Below, one piece after another: positions 42,955 to 55,100 of a stretch of 64,000 bases of DNA; position 1 is the stretch's first letter; every line of letters starts with the position of its first letter. Origin of the DNA: Dugong dugon (lineage: Eukaryota > Chordata > Mammalia > Sirenia > Dugongidae); contig CM057474.1 of assembly GCA_030035585.1 (NCBI GenBank), positions 5,564,001 to 5,628,000 of the forward strand, read 5' to 3'. The translations under genes were made by a program, and so were the position numbers. A model generated the notes under the pieces. It was not told where the DNA came from. It did no database searches and saw nothing but the letters and a program-made list of their open reading frames with translations.

Positions 42955-44345
42955 TTTCTTTTTAAAAAAAGGTTATAATTTATATACAGTAAAATTTACC
43001 CTTTTAAATATTTTACAGTTCTACAAGTTTTCACTAACATACCCAGTCACATAATTACTACCTCAATCAACATATATAACAGTTCCTTCACTCAAAAAAA
43101 CACCCTTTGTGATCAACCCCTTCCCAAACCCCAGTCCTTGGCAACCACGGGTCAGTTTTATTTCCCAATAGTTTTAACTTTGCAAGAATATCATATAAAT
43201 GAAATCACAATACATAATCTCTTGATTCTGGCTTCTTTCACTTAGCATGATGCATTTAAGACCTATCCATGTTGTTGGGTGTATCAGTAGTTCATATACT
43301 GCTGAGTGGTATTACTTTATATGTATGTACCAAAGTTTGTTTATCCATTTTCAAGCTGAAGGACATTTGCTTTGTTTCCAGTTTGGGGCAATTATGAATA
43401 AAGCTACTATAAATATTTGCACACAGATTTCTATATGAGCATAGGTTTTTATTTCACTTGGATAAATACCTAGGTGTAAGATTGCTGGATCTAATGATAA
43501 GTGTATATTTAATATGATTACAGTGTACCCAATTGTTTTCCAAAATGACTGTAGCATTTCACATTCCTTCCAGCAAGCACTTGATACAGTCAGTCTTTTT
43601 AACTTTAGACATTTTAGTAGGCAGCTAGTGGTATCTCATGGTGGTTTTGTTTTTCATTTCCCTAAGAACCAAACATGTTGAGCATTTTTTCATGTGTTTA
43701 TTTGATGTTTATATATATTCCCAAGGAAGCATTTGTTTAAATCTTTTGTCCATTTATGACTTTTTTCTTGTTTTATTATTGTTCAATTTTGAGAGATTTT
43801 TAAAAGTATATTCTGCATACAGGTTTGTTCTCAGATGTGATTTGCAAATATACTCTCCCAGTCTACAGCTTTTCATTCTCTTAACAGCGTCTTTCAAAGA
43901 GATGTTCTTAATTTTGATGAAATCTAGTTTATCATTTTTTCTTTTATGTATCATACTTTTTGTGTCATATCTAAGAAACTGCTGCCTAACCCAAGGTCAC
44001 AAAGGTTTTCTCTTAGAAATTTTATATTTTAAAATTTTATATTTAGGTCTATGATCATTCTGAGTAATATTTATGTGGATATATGGATTAAATTTATTAT
44101 TAGTATTATTATTTTGCACATGCGTATCCAAATTTTCCAGTACCATTTGTTGAAAAGACAGTCCCTTGTCCATTGAATTCCTTTTGTAACTTGTCAAAAA
44201 TCAACTAACCATTTATGTATGGGTCTATGTAATAAGTTAGTATGAGTCCTCCAAATTTGTTATTCTTTTTCAAAATTATTTAGGGTATTCTAGGTTCTTT
44301 GCCTTTCCATGTGAATTTTAGAATCCTGGTAGCAAGTTTTTATCA
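42955..44345 (-). mobile_element. L1 3' end, antisense (L1M type)
   Basis: Contains the antisense L1 hallmarks 'cttagcatgatgcatttaag', 'ggcaattatgaataaagcta', 'agattgctggatctaatgat', 'cttttgtccatttatgac', 'ttttccagtaccatttgttg' and 'acttgtcaaaaatcaactaa'. T-rich sequence at the 42955 end corresponds to the poly(A) tail. Antisense L1M readthrough may extend to about 44500. Confidence 0.85.
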
Positions 44346-44724
44346 TTTTACTTTTGCCTCAGAGATTTTCAGTGTGTACATTAAAAATAATTGGAAAAAT
44401 TACTTTATCAACATGAAATCTGTTTATGGAAAACTGTTCCTACATTCTCTGAAGGATGTAATTACACTTATGATAATGTATATGTGAGTAGTTGATCTTG
44501 ATGAATCTTGAAATAAGGAGTAAGAATCTATGCCAAAATAAAAACAAAAACAAAACCCTGAAGTAGTCATGAGTAAACATTTTTATACTATTAAAGATTA
44601 TTAGAACCAACAACACTATGTCTATTAATGGCTGATTCTATACTTGCTAGACAGTTTCTTGATGTACATGATGACATTGAGGTCAATTTTTTTCTGATTC
44701 AAGCTCACACTCCTACCTTTGTCT

Positions 44725-45554
44725 TGTAAAGGAGAAATTCATGAGGCCCACTTGACCAAAGCAAAAATGACTGAACTAAAAATGACTAAACCCAAGCCCC
44801 TGCTATATTCAGCAGAATTAGATTAGATTGGACCTTTTACAGTGCCTGGCCTTTGGGCTCTTTATGTGGCTAGCAATCATGGGTAACTAAGGAGATATTT
44901 TCTCTGCAGTCAAGCCAGGATGTAGAAGGAATGCACCCCAAGGAGGAGGTCTTGACGCAAATGCATTTGTGTAAGATGGCCTCAAGAAATATTCCCTCCA
45001 TGACAAGGATGTAGAAACAATGTCTCAGGAAAAAGACTTTGGTGCCAACCCATTATCTGAATCTCCCAGTCAACTAGAAATATTTTGCTTTTCTAAGTAA
45101 GGGGTCTTGACACCAACGCTTACTGCAAGCCCTAGTAAAGACAACCTTAAGAAATGTTTTACATCAAGTAAGATGTTTTTATGATCAATTCTGAAAAATT
45201 TGTATCATAAGCATTTTTGTGACTATGATTGTAATCTCTGTGCATGCACAAACTCCTGAAATTAACCCCTGTAACCAATTCTTGTAACTCATGTATATAC
45301 ATGTATTCAGTGGGAGCCCCTTCCCTGCTTCATTTCACCCTCCTTTTGTGACCACAACTGAAGAGTAATCTATCAGTGACTTTGTTGTAACTTCCTGCTT
45401 TAGCCCTATATGCATCCTTACCTGAGACCCTTTCTCTGAAGTTCAGTAGTTTTCACTTCTGTGAGCTGGTGATTTCCTCATTTAGTGGATCTTTAACACT
45501 GAATAAATCCTCTGAATTTTCATTTTAAATTCTGAGTGGTTTACCACACTGACA
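44725..45554 (+). mobile_element. Candidate class I solo LTR with 4-bp TSD
   Basis: An 830-bp block from TGTAAAGGAG to ACACTGACA, flanked by GTCT on both sides (44721-44724, 45555-45558). 'gaataaatcctctgaatttt' provides a poly(A) signal about 55 bp before the end. 'gaccctttctctgaagttc' and 'ttgtaacttcctgctttagc' look like R/U5. A 4-bp duplication is typical of class I ERV. The family is not recognised. Confidence 0.6.
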
Positions 45555-45764
45555 GTCTTCTAGTACTTATATGTACTCACATTCTCCTTGTTTAATGCAT
45601 GAGGATGCTTTCTTCAGGTATTTTATGTTATCTGGAGAAATATAAGAATTGGTAAGTACTACTCATGCTCATAATTACCTTACTTGGAAGTGCATGAATA
45701 ATGAAAGTAACTTTGCCATGTCATAGGCAAAAAAATGCATCTCTGGACATGAATCTAAAGCAGG

Positions 45765-45945
45765 ATTCCTCTGCTGTCTGCATGTTAGACTCCCTTGAGG
45801 ACATTCTTAAAAGCTTGATGTCTACTCTGCTCTCCAAAAGAAATACAGCATAATTTCTGGGGATGGAATTCAGGCAACACAATTTTTAACCACTTCTCCA
45901 TGTGACTGCAATCAGCAGTCAAGGCTGAGAATTATTGCTCCAAAA
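45765..45945 (+). mobile_element. MER5-like hAT relic
   Basis: 'gcatgttagactcccttgag', 'cacaatttttaaccacttct' and 'ccatgtgactgcaatcagc' with 'gctgagaattattgc' fit MER5 order; decayed. Confidence 0.55.
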
Positions 45946-46246
45946 AGACCCAGAAAGATAATCTTCATAATGATCAGAATGTTAAATACTATATTTGCTG
46001 ACATTTAAGACCTTGACTTTTTCAAATTTACCTTTCAAAAGAAGTTTTTCTCTCTTTAAAAAATGAAGATGCAATTTAAGTAACCAGGCATTAAGAATTG
46101 CAAGAATAAGGGAATATACTCAATTTACATTAAAGCGAGGGTACATTTTCCTCCCTTAGTTGAGCATTGATTTTTTAATTCTTGACTAAAAGAACAAAAA
46201 ACTTTAATAAGTAACACAAATAATTATTTTAGGGAAAACTTTCTCT
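45946..46246. other. Unique AT-rich DNA
   Basis: Nothing recognised. Confidence 0.4.
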
Positions 46247-46264
46247 AAAAAATAAGCATGTCTG

Positions 46265-46368
46265 TTGTCGCGGGGTTGTTAACCAATGTCATAAAACAAT
46301 ATGTGTACTACTGTTTCATAAGAAACTATTTGTTCTGTAAGCCTTCATCTGAAGTACAATAAATAAAT
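46265..46368 (+). mobile_element. 104-bp 5'-truncated retroinsertion with 18-bp TSD
   Basis: Ends in 'gtacaataaataaataa', i.e. a poly(A) signal followed by an A-rich tail. It is flanked by 'aaaaaataagcatgtctg' (46247-46264) and the same with one change (46369-46386). The cleavage site is TCT/AAAAAA, the L1 endonuclease preference. The body ('gttgttaaccaatgtcataa' and 'ctgtaagccttcatctgaag') looks like the end of a 3' UTR, most likely a young afrotherian L1, though a host mRNA is possible. Confidence 0.8.
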
Positions 46369-46526
46369 AAAAAATAAGCAGGTCTGAGTAATTCGTTCAT
46401 TACAAATAACTTCAAATTTTGTTATTGGTCAAAGTTTCTAAATATTGGTTAAAACTCAAAACATTTCATCAATTTATCATTGCCTGTGACCCTAATACTC
46501 CCCAGCATATTTTCTCCTTTTCAAAA

Positions 46527-46950
46527 TGGGCAACTGAGAGCTTGACATAACTAACGCCCTGATGAACCTATAAGGTTTTTTTTTTTTTCTTTTTTCTTTG
46601 CATTCTCCTTTCTGCATACTTTGTTAATGACTTTGTTTTGCTCTGTCCGGCCACCTGTGGCTTACGACCCCCCCACAGGATGATTAGAGCCCAGATGTCA
46701 GGTACTACATCTCTAGCCTGATAAGGAAATGTCCAGCATGTATCTCTTTGGTATGATAAAGAGTCTCTTGTAATTACCTTATAATAAATAACAACACTTC
46801 TAACCTTTGTAAAAATCACATATAAGCTCTAAATGTAAAAATGCCTTTTGGGACTCCATAGAGACAGCCTGCGTTGCTGTCAGATCCCTGGTGGTGGTCA
46901 CCTCCTAAATAAAACTTTCTCACTCTTTCTGAATTAGAGTACATTTCATT
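46527..46950 (+). mobile_element. Candidate LTR
   Basis: Has a TATA-like 'acatataagctctaaatg', 'gggactccatagagacagcc' and 'ctcctaaataaaactttctc', the R/U5 arrangement of class I LTRs. Ends are uncertain and no target duplication is seen. Confidence 0.4.
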
Positions 46951-47394
46951 GACTCAACTGCTCAAGGGCATGGACCCTATTCAGATAACGCTGCCCCTCA
47001 GATTTTAGAGTTAAATCTCAATGCAGGCAAACTGCCTTCTTTCTTAAAGCTAATGAAAGCAGATCCTAATAAATTTTTTGAAGTAAAATTCCCTCAGAGC
47101 TCCTTATTCAGGACTCTAAAATTCAGTGTCGGCATAGATTATCTTTCTTCAGCTGTCATAATATACTTTCCCCATCTCCATCCCATCTTGCCCTCCACTA
47201 TGGCGAAGATTTCTTTTACCTAAATCATCAAGAAATACTATTTTATTTACAACCTTCATTATATTCATTTTCCTTTCAGTTTTCTCAGTGGAAGAGGTTG
47301 GGTTCATTTACATACAATCACTTATGTTAGAGTCCCTGAGTAGGTAACTTTTCTTAGCAATATTCTATGTCTTCAATCAGTAAACTGGCCTGGG
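46951..47394. other. Unique DNA
   Basis: Nothing recognised. Confidence 0.4.
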
Positions 47395-47470
47395 TAATAA
47401 TTAGCCATTTGCCTGGTACATGGTAAACATTCAGTAAATATTTGTTCAATGGGTGGATAGCGGAATGAAT
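47395..47470 (+). mobile_element. L2/MIR 3' end
   Basis: 'tgcctggtacatggtaaaca' followed by 'ttcagtaaatatttgttcaa'. Confidence 0.65.
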
Positions 47471-48224
47471 GACCATTTAGCTTGTCCTTCAGACTGGGAT
47501 TCTGACTGCAAATATAAGCTATTCATTGTCTGTAGAAAGAAACAGTTGAAGGGAAATTTGCTAATTATCTTAGTGTTCAATATACACCAAACCAAAGTGT
47601 CATGACCTTTATTTATTTAACAAACTAAAAGGACTATCACTTCCTCTTCCTTCTAGTACTAATTGTATATTTACAATTTAGGCCAAAACCTGGATACCTA
47701 GATTCTGCCCGTGTGCAACCTTTGCCCAAAACACTGAAGGACAAATAAACAGATGTTTGGCTGGGTTACTCCACACAGTTGGAAATTATGGCAATAGTAA
47801 ACTTAGACTTGTTTTTTCTTTATTTAAAGTTAGTTGATGAAAATGCCATGAGGTTATCTAAATATTTCATTGCATATTTTTCTCAGAAAGGAAAAGCAAT
47901 GCATTATGAAGTTGAGCAGTTAAGAGACTTTTTTAACTCAGGTAAAATGTCAATTGTAATCTGAAAGTGGTTTGACTGGGTCTCACTTAATTTTTATATC
48001 AAATCGAGTTAGATTGAGATTGGAATGGTGAATAAAATTGACTGCTAGAATCATAGTTCCAATAAATATTTTACTGAGCCCTGTAAAATAACGTGTTATC
48101 AACAATTTCTACAACACTTCCTGAATACTGCCCCAATAGCTCCTGCTTTGCTGTCAAATTGTTTCTTGTTTAGTTGAAATAAATGTATATAAATACACTA
48201 ACACAGAGACTACAGTGTAGTGAC
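47471..48224. other. Unique AT-rich DNA
   Basis: Nothing recognised. The 61-codon frame at 47779-47964 lacks any known domain. Confidence 0.4.
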
Positions 48225-48450
48225 TAAGATAATTAAGAATGAGAATTCTGGAATCAAATTACTTAGATTCAGATTTTGGTTCTTCACTTTCCTAATTAAA
48301 CAGGTGACTTGGAGAATACCACTTAATCTCTCCATGCCTCAGTTTCCTCTTCTGTAAAGTGGAAGTAAAATGATAGCATCAACATTATGGTACTGTTAGA
48401 ATTACATAAGGTAATTAATGGTTCTGGCACCTAATACTTAATTTTTTTTA
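48225..48450 (+). mobile_element. MIR
   Basis: 'gagaattctggaatcaaatt', 'aataccacttaatctctcca', 'tgcctcagtttcctcttctg' and 'ggtaattaatggttctggca' follow MIR from head to 3' part. Confidence 0.85.
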
Positions 48451-48953
48451 GCTCTTTAATCATTATGGATAAAGAAGTCTTTCTTGGGAAAATTTCTTTG
48501 AGAAATTGGGACTCTAACATTAACCTCTGGACATTGTGCTTCTATGTTTTTACCAGAAGATTAATCAGCAGTAATCGCCCCCTGCATTCTGAATACGACA
48601 ACTGCCTGCCATAAATAATTGTAACTCAAATACTATTTTTCTTAGAAACATTTTTACTGTCTATCACTTCTTCATAGGTATTGTAATATTCCCTTTCCAC
48701 TTCTCCTTTTGCCTATATATATGACTTTTCCTACACCAATACACTCACATCCTGACCCCTTTCCCCTTCTTTTCTCCCTTCAACTTCTTAGTCCTGGATT
48801 TCATTTTATCTTTCTGCATCCTGAAATGTCTGGCTTGTCTTCATTATAAACAAGGATGGATTAAGTACTTACTACATGACAAGTACTGTATTATGCCCTA
48901 AAGATACAGGTATATTAGAGATAGACAGAAAAATAGATGACAGATATATAGAT
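48451..48953. other. Unique DNA ending in a GATA/GACA tract
   Basis: No clear feature until the degenerate (GATA/GACA)n at 48917-48953. 'acttactacatgacaagtac' at 48868-48888 may be an L2/MIR trace. Confidence 0.5.
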
Positions 48954-49152
48954 AACTCCACTGGCATCGAGCTGATTCCTACTCATAGGGACCCTATAGG
49001 ACGGAGTAGAACTGCTCCATAGGGTTTCCAAGGCTGTAATCTTTATGGAAGCAGCCAGCCACATCTTTCTCGGGTAAAGCAGCTGGTGTGTTCCAACTGC
49101 CAACCTTTCCTGTTAGCAGCCGAGCCCTTAACCACTGCAGCTCCAGGTCTCC
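48954..49152 (-). mobile_element. AfroSINE (long type) inside a GATA/GACA microsatellite
   Basis: Antisense copy from 'taactccactggcatcgagc' to 'ccactgcagctccaggtctc'. Related tetranucleotide repeats lie on both sides (48917-48953 and 49153-49182). Confidence 0.9.
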
Positions 49153-49185
49153 ATAGACAGACAGACAGACAGACAGATAGATAAA
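49153..49185. repeat. (GACA)n(GATA)n microsatellite
   Basis: Right-hand part of the tract split by the AfroSINE. Confidence 0.93.
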
Positions 49186-50364
49186 AAGACCAAAAAGTTG
49201 TTGACATTATGGAAAATGGACTGAGATTTTGGGATTATTTCTGTATTGATTGTCAGGAGACCTGGATACTTTCTTTAATTTTGCAGTTGTCCCACTCAAT
49301 CGCCTTAGGTAAGTGAACTAACTCTTTTATGCCTCAGTTTAATATTCTGAATATAATTAGTTGAACTACTTCAGTACGATTTTTCACTTTTGGGTATATA
49401 TAATTTATCTCGGACCATAACATTTTACCATGTTGAAACATATCTCTCTAGTTTTTGGAAACTTCTTTTTGGTTAAGCAGAAGTGTAAGATTATGTTAAT
49501 TCAAGCTAGGTTTAGTTGGTCAGAATGTATGTTCTTCACTAGGCTATTTTTTGTAGCTTCATGATTTACTTCCTTATAAACTGAAAAGCTTTTACCTTGA
49601 TGTCTTTTCTTGATTATTTGGCCAAAATTCCACCTCTGAACTCTAACTTGTACTTAATAGATAGCTAACTCTTATTTGAAGATAACCTAATATCTAATAT
49701 CAATCATTCCCTTTCCAAGAGCAATGCATGCAAAGAATTATGAAATAAATACTAAAAATTATAAGACCTGATTCCTGCCCTCAAGGAGCTTTCATTTACA
49801 ATGGAGGGGAATAGAAGCATAAAAGTTAGCTAAGAACACCAGGTGGAGTGTTATAGACTAACAATTCTGACCCAGATCAGGGACAGGCAAGATCCTCTAT
49901 TGCTCAAGAGGCCACCCATCCTGGTTTCGCCAGGATAATTGCAGTTTGTGTCTGTATCCAGATTTCGGCATTCCCTTTCACTGTAGGTTTCTAGGTGGCA
50001 ACGTTTGGATAATAAAAGATCATTGGAGAGAACTTCATATTGGGGTGAGGGATGAATTGTACTCTATTCTTGTTAATCAGAAAAGAGGACGGAGAAGAAA
50101 CATTATGAGGCAGATAAAAGAATGTGAATAAACTTTGGCTTATTCTGTAAATACGCTCAATTGATTTTCTTCTCTCCATTCAGTCAAGCCTGTTGGCATT
50201 TGGCATCAATGATCTCAGAACTGGCCTGTCATCTGTAATTGTGTTAAGAATTTGTCCCCCAAATTTATGAAAAGATGAGATAGAATGCCACAAAAAACAA
50301 TATTTGGTCTTGCTGGAGTCTCGTTCTCAGAGGTAACATGACATACGGCTGGAAACACAATTTG
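49186..50364. other. Unique AT-rich DNA
   Basis: Nothing recognised. Short opposing frames at 49946-50179 are chance. Confidence 0.4.
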
Positions 50365-50580
50365 GAAGAAAAAGCTCCAGATTCAAATTCTTTTTCTGCC
50401 ATTTATTGGCTCTGTGACCTTGAGAAAATTACTTCGGTTGTTTTTTTGTTTTTGTTTTTTTAATCGTTAAACTGAGACAGATCTCATGCAACTGAATGAT
50501 GAAATGAGATGGAGTATATGAAAACAATAGAATGTTTGGCAAATAGTAGATAATCAGTCAAAATTAGTCAACTCTAAATA
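50365..50580 (+). mobile_element. MIR relic
   Basis: 'gccatttattggctctgtga', 'ccttgagaaaattacttcgg' and, after a T-rich expansion, 'taaactgagacag' and 'gaatgtttggcaaatagtag'. Confidence 0.75.
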
Positions 50581-51877
50581 CGATACAGCATGCCCAGTTT
50601 CTGAAATACAAGCAGATCTATGAACTTGTCAGTAAAATCATAGCAGAGAAAGCAGCCCTACACTTGACAGGCACTCTGCTGGACAAGAGATAATGTAGGC
50701 TAGGCAATTTCATCTCCAATACCAGAGGAAGAAATTTAGGGACTTGCTTCACTTGTATACGTGTCCTATGCATGTGCTTCTAGGTCTGTGTTGGTACCCC
50801 TTAGAAGGAGTTTAAGTCATTATCACTGAAAAAAGTACAAAACAAAGTAAAAACAAAAACGAAGTAGTTCCACAACCTCTCTCAAATTTATGCCTGCGTT
50901 AAGAAATTCGAACTTCTTCTGGAAGCCTTGAACTGCCTTGATGATTCTTAGTCTCCAGAGTTCCCTCCTGGCATTAGATCTGTGGCAGCATGAGAGTATG
51001 AAATTCTCCACATAAGGCACCACGAACTTAGTCATTCTATTGCCTCCAGATCCACCTCTGTTAATAGACTTGTTAGGAATAAATAACTTTTTTCCAAAAT
51101 CTCTGCATGTTTACTCCCTCGAAGACTCATCCCCTTGATTCTTTCATGTTCTGATTCATAGCTGTCCTTTCCTATTTTGGAAAAATGCAGTCATATTTGA
51201 AAACAGATCTAAGGTTATATTCTGTTTAGGACACGGCTACTCTCTGCTCTCTAGTTTGGTATTTTAAAGCAAATATTTTCCCCTATATAATAATTAGGAT
51301 TTATATGTTCCCTTGAAGTTGTAGAGAGGGTATTTGCAGAAAAGAATCTAAGCAAACATCTAGGCCATAAAGAATTTTGCACCTCATGATGACAGACAGG
51401 ACTGCAGCATAATCCTCCCAGGTAACAAACTGAGAAGTCAAAGACCTGGACTCAAGCAGTTGTACGACTTTGGGCAATTGTTGAACTTCTTTTATTCTCT
51501 GTTCACTCTACTGTTCAGTGAAAGGTAGGGTCGAACGTTCTCTATGCCTTGCTAGATCTCAAAAGTCTATAATTCTCCCATTTTAAATTAATCAGGCATT
51601 TCAAAAATATTTAAGAAACATCTACTGTATTCAAAGGAAATATTTGACCTTTTCTTGTATAATCATTTTATGAGATTATATTTTGCTTCAATACGTGGTA
51701 GTCATTTGGGACATGGCACAGTCTTGTTGAGTAAAGGCAGTCAAGGAGTATTCAGCACGTCCTCTGTGTCAGTATAACTTCTTATAATTGGTTTTGACCA
51801 ATTTTATCGCTAAAAATAAACTAAGCACTTTTTTAAGAGGTCAGCTCTACAACAGTAAGAAAAAAATTGAAGTAAAT
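50581..51877. other. Unique DNA
   Basis: Nothing recognised; AT-rich. Confidence 0.4.
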
Positions 51878-52617
51878 TGAAGTATAAGCGCTAGCAACAA
51901 AATATCACCACCACCCCCCTTTTCTCTCTCACCCTTTTCTTTAATATACCCGGGACCCAAAGGAGAATTCCCTAGTGGTTTTTGATATAGGCGTTTGGCT
52001 ATACCAGGTTGTTTGCTTAATTTTTCTGCCCAGATTTTCTAGAGACATCTGATAAAGCAAAACATGTGATGATATTTGCATGGCCTACTGGGATAAGGCC
52101 ATTTCGCGGCCTACCTAATTTGCTGTCTTGGCATACATTCATTCTTCCTACTTGCCCTTTCACTTAGCTTCTGACAAGGCCGTTCCTATCTTGTCAGCAG
52201 TTGTGAGCACTAACTGGCCTTCCTAAGCATGCCCCCACATAGTTTCCCCTGATAGGCTCACTTTACTATCTTATAACCCAGTCTTAATAGCCATAGTTGC
52301 TCCTTCCTTCTCTTGGCCATGTCCCGTATGATTCCCATGATAAAAATTTCTCCCTTTTCCTGAGCTAATTCACTAGAAACTTTTAAACCGAGCAATAAGA
52401 CTTCAGCACACACTAAGCCCGAGACCCCACCCTGCTTGCCCGGCGTAAGACCTCTGCTACAATTCCAAGTTGTTGTTGCCTTGCCCCTGGGTACAATTCC
52501 TTGGGTGGCCTTGCATCTAGGCATGCTGTAGTTTCCTCTCCAGAATCTTACGGTACTACATTCTATTTGTTTTCTGGCTTCTTGTGTGAGTCTCATTTCC
52601 TCGCACCATACCTGACA
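51878..52617 (-). mobile_element. Candidate class I LTR, antisense
   Basis: On the - strand it starts TGTCAGGTATGG and ends near CTTATACTTCA, about 740 bp. It contains the near-repeated phrases 'aggccatttcgcggcctacc' and 'caaggccgttcctatcttgt' (+ strand) and a TATA-like 'gggtatattaaag' on the - strand. It is GC-richer than the flanks. The 112-codon - strand frame inside has no retroviral domain. No target duplication found. Confidence 0.4.
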
Positions 52618-53535
52618 GACCTCCCAAGACCCCCAGAGACTCCATTCGGGTCATACTTAATACGCCTACTCAGATGAACGGTGCAGACAAACAACTGGCT
52701 GTGGAAGAAGGCTCCGTGGCTGGCTCCATCCAACATCTTCCAGAACTGTGAGTGTAAGTATATGGGCATACCTTTAACTCATCCAAGGAACACCCGTTTG
52801 CTGAAATGAGAAGTTCTCCTGGAGAGAAGGAGTCCCTCTTTCTTTTAAATGCCTGCATGGCATTTCCAAGGATCATTTATATTATGAATATTCTCAATGA
52901 TTGCTTTTCACTACTGAAACCCAATACAGAAGTGATAATATGTAGCCCCATCTGTTCCACTTCCTAATAGATGAAATTTTCCAGAATTATTCTCCAATTA
53001 AAGGCCAACTGATGGTTCTCTGAAAGTCCCAAGGAGATGAAAATGAGAATAAGATATAACCAGCTCTTTTCAGACAAATTTGCAAATGCTTCCTTATCTT
53101 CATTAAAGTCCCTTCTTTCCATTTGTTTCTCTAAAAATATCGGATAATTTCTTTTCTATAAATAAATTATTGATTTTATTTTCTCTGTGACTGATTCTTT
53201 CGTTGAAAACAACTATAATGGGTAGGTAAGATTTTTTTTAAAATTTAAATGCATATACTGGCTGGCTAGAGAGTAAAGAATTGGGTAGACATCTGAACAT
53301 ACAAGTAGTGTTCAGTTCCTATAGGATGCAGTGAGCTTCTTCAAGCAAAAGGAAAGGGATCCTAGTTGACTGCCTGAGATGTCCATGATGCAAAAAGAAG
53401 AGATAACTAGAGAGTGCAGAAAAATATTAGGAGTAATGAAAACAAATCACCATGTAAAATAATATTAACAAAGTCTTCTGGTTTAGGAAAAAACAAGACA
53501 GAACAGAAATCTAAAATTCTTAAAAACACTAACAA
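52618..53535. other. Unique DNA
   Basis: Nothing recognised for certain. Confidence 0.4.
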
Positions 53536-53539
53536 AAAT

Positions 53540-53712
53540 GTTGAATGGTTAAAAGGCATGAGGTTTCTTTTGAGAATGATGAAATGTTCTAAATAACTGA
53601 TTGTGCTAATGGTTGCAGAACTCTGAATATACTCAAAACCACTGAATTGTATATACTTTCAATGGTAAATTGTACGGAATGTAACTTATATCTCTATGAA
53701 AATCTTACAAAA
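53540..53712 (+). mobile_element. L1 3' UTR end
   Basis: 'tgagaatgatgaaatgttct', 'gtgctaatggttgcagaact', 'ctgaatatactcaaaaccac', 'tgaattgtatatactttcaa' and 'gtaacttatatctctatg' match the L1M 3' UTR end. Confidence 0.85.
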
Positions 53713-54330
53713 AATAATAGTACATGTGACAAATTGGTTTCTGTTTGTGGAATTCAACACATTAAGAGTAAAGAAAAATAATCATATGATCGTCTCAATA
53801 GATAAAGTGTTAACATTCAATATTAATTCATCATAATTATAAAAAAAGCTTACAAATTTAGGAAAGAAATATGTTTTCTTAATATGTTAAGGACTATCTA
53901 CAAAATTCTACAGCAAATATTATTCAGGTGTGTGGAAAAAATGAAGCAGTCTCTTTGATTTCAGGGACGTGACACAAATTCCCATCACTTTTATTCACTT
54001 ACCACTTTTTTCAACAATGTACTGGAGATACTAGCTAACGCAGTAAGGTAAGGAACAGAAAACATCGAAGGATTGGAAAAAAAGATATAAGATCGTTATT
54101 ATTTTTGATGGATGTGTGTCTATGCAAACAAATTCCAAGAGAATTTATAAATGAATTGTTAACATTAATAAGATTGCTGATTATAAATCAGAATACAAAA
54201 ATCCATCACATTTCTCTATACTAGCATCAGTTAAAAACATTAATTTATAAAATGACAACAAGTATCCACACACAAAATACTAACAACATATGTACAATCT
54301 CTACATGGTGAAAATTATAAAACTTAATTA

Positions 54331-54487
54331 AAATCAAACCCATTGTGGGCGAGTTGATTCCCACTCAGTAACCCTATAGGACAGAGTAGACCTGCCCCAT
54401 AGGGTTTCCAAGGAGCAGCTGGTGGATTCAAACTGCCGACATTTTGGTTAGCATCTGAGCTCTTAACCACAGTGCCACCAAGTCTCC
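54331..54487 (-). mobile_element. AfroSINE (short type) with exact 12-bp TSD
   Basis: Antisense, no middle. 'AAAACTTAATTA' at 54319-54330 and 54488-54499. The target text is L1 ORF2. Confidence 0.96.
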
Positions 54488-54951
54488 AAAACTTAATTAG
54501 GAAAATATTAAATAAAACTTGAGTAAGTGGCAAGGAATACCATGTCTATGTGTTGGAAAACACTATATTATAAAGGTATAATTAACCTCTCTAATGCAAA
54601 TTCTAATAATTTGTTTATGGAACTGAACAAGCTAACTCTAATCTTTCTATGGAAGAGTGAAAGTGTAAGAGTAGGCAATTTCCTCTCTCAGAGAAAAAAA
54701 GCTAGCGGATTTGCCCCAATATCAAGACTCATAAAGATAGTGTCCTACAGGCACTAGGAAAGGCAAATAGACAAGCTGAACAGGTTATAGAGCCCAGAGC
54801 AAGTCCACACATAATGAATACTTAACATATGACAAAAACTGACAAGAAAAATAAGTGAAGGAATGATGAACATTTCAATAAATGTTGTCATGACAGTTTA
54901 TTATCTATTTAGGAAAAATAAAATAGAGCATATACCCAAAAACAAACAAAC

Positions 54952-55100
54952 AAGCCCGTTGCCACGATTCCAACTCATACTGATCCTATAGGACAGAGGA
55001 GAACTGCCCCATAGGGTCTCTAGGGAGTGGCTGGTGGATTTGAACTGCCAACATTATGGTTAGCAGCCATAGTTTGATGTAGCTCTTAACCAGGGCTCCA
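54952..55100 (-). mobile_element. AfroSINE (short type)
   Basis: Antisense, 'aagcccgttgccacgattcc' to 'taaccagggctcc', preceded by '(aaac)n'. It has a small insertion 'agtttgatgt' in the head. Confidence 0.92.

Noticed and set aside
43638-44054. 138-codon + strand ORF rich in hydrophobic residues
   Set aside because: It is the antisense of an L1 3' end; Phe and Leu richness results from the T-rich strand.
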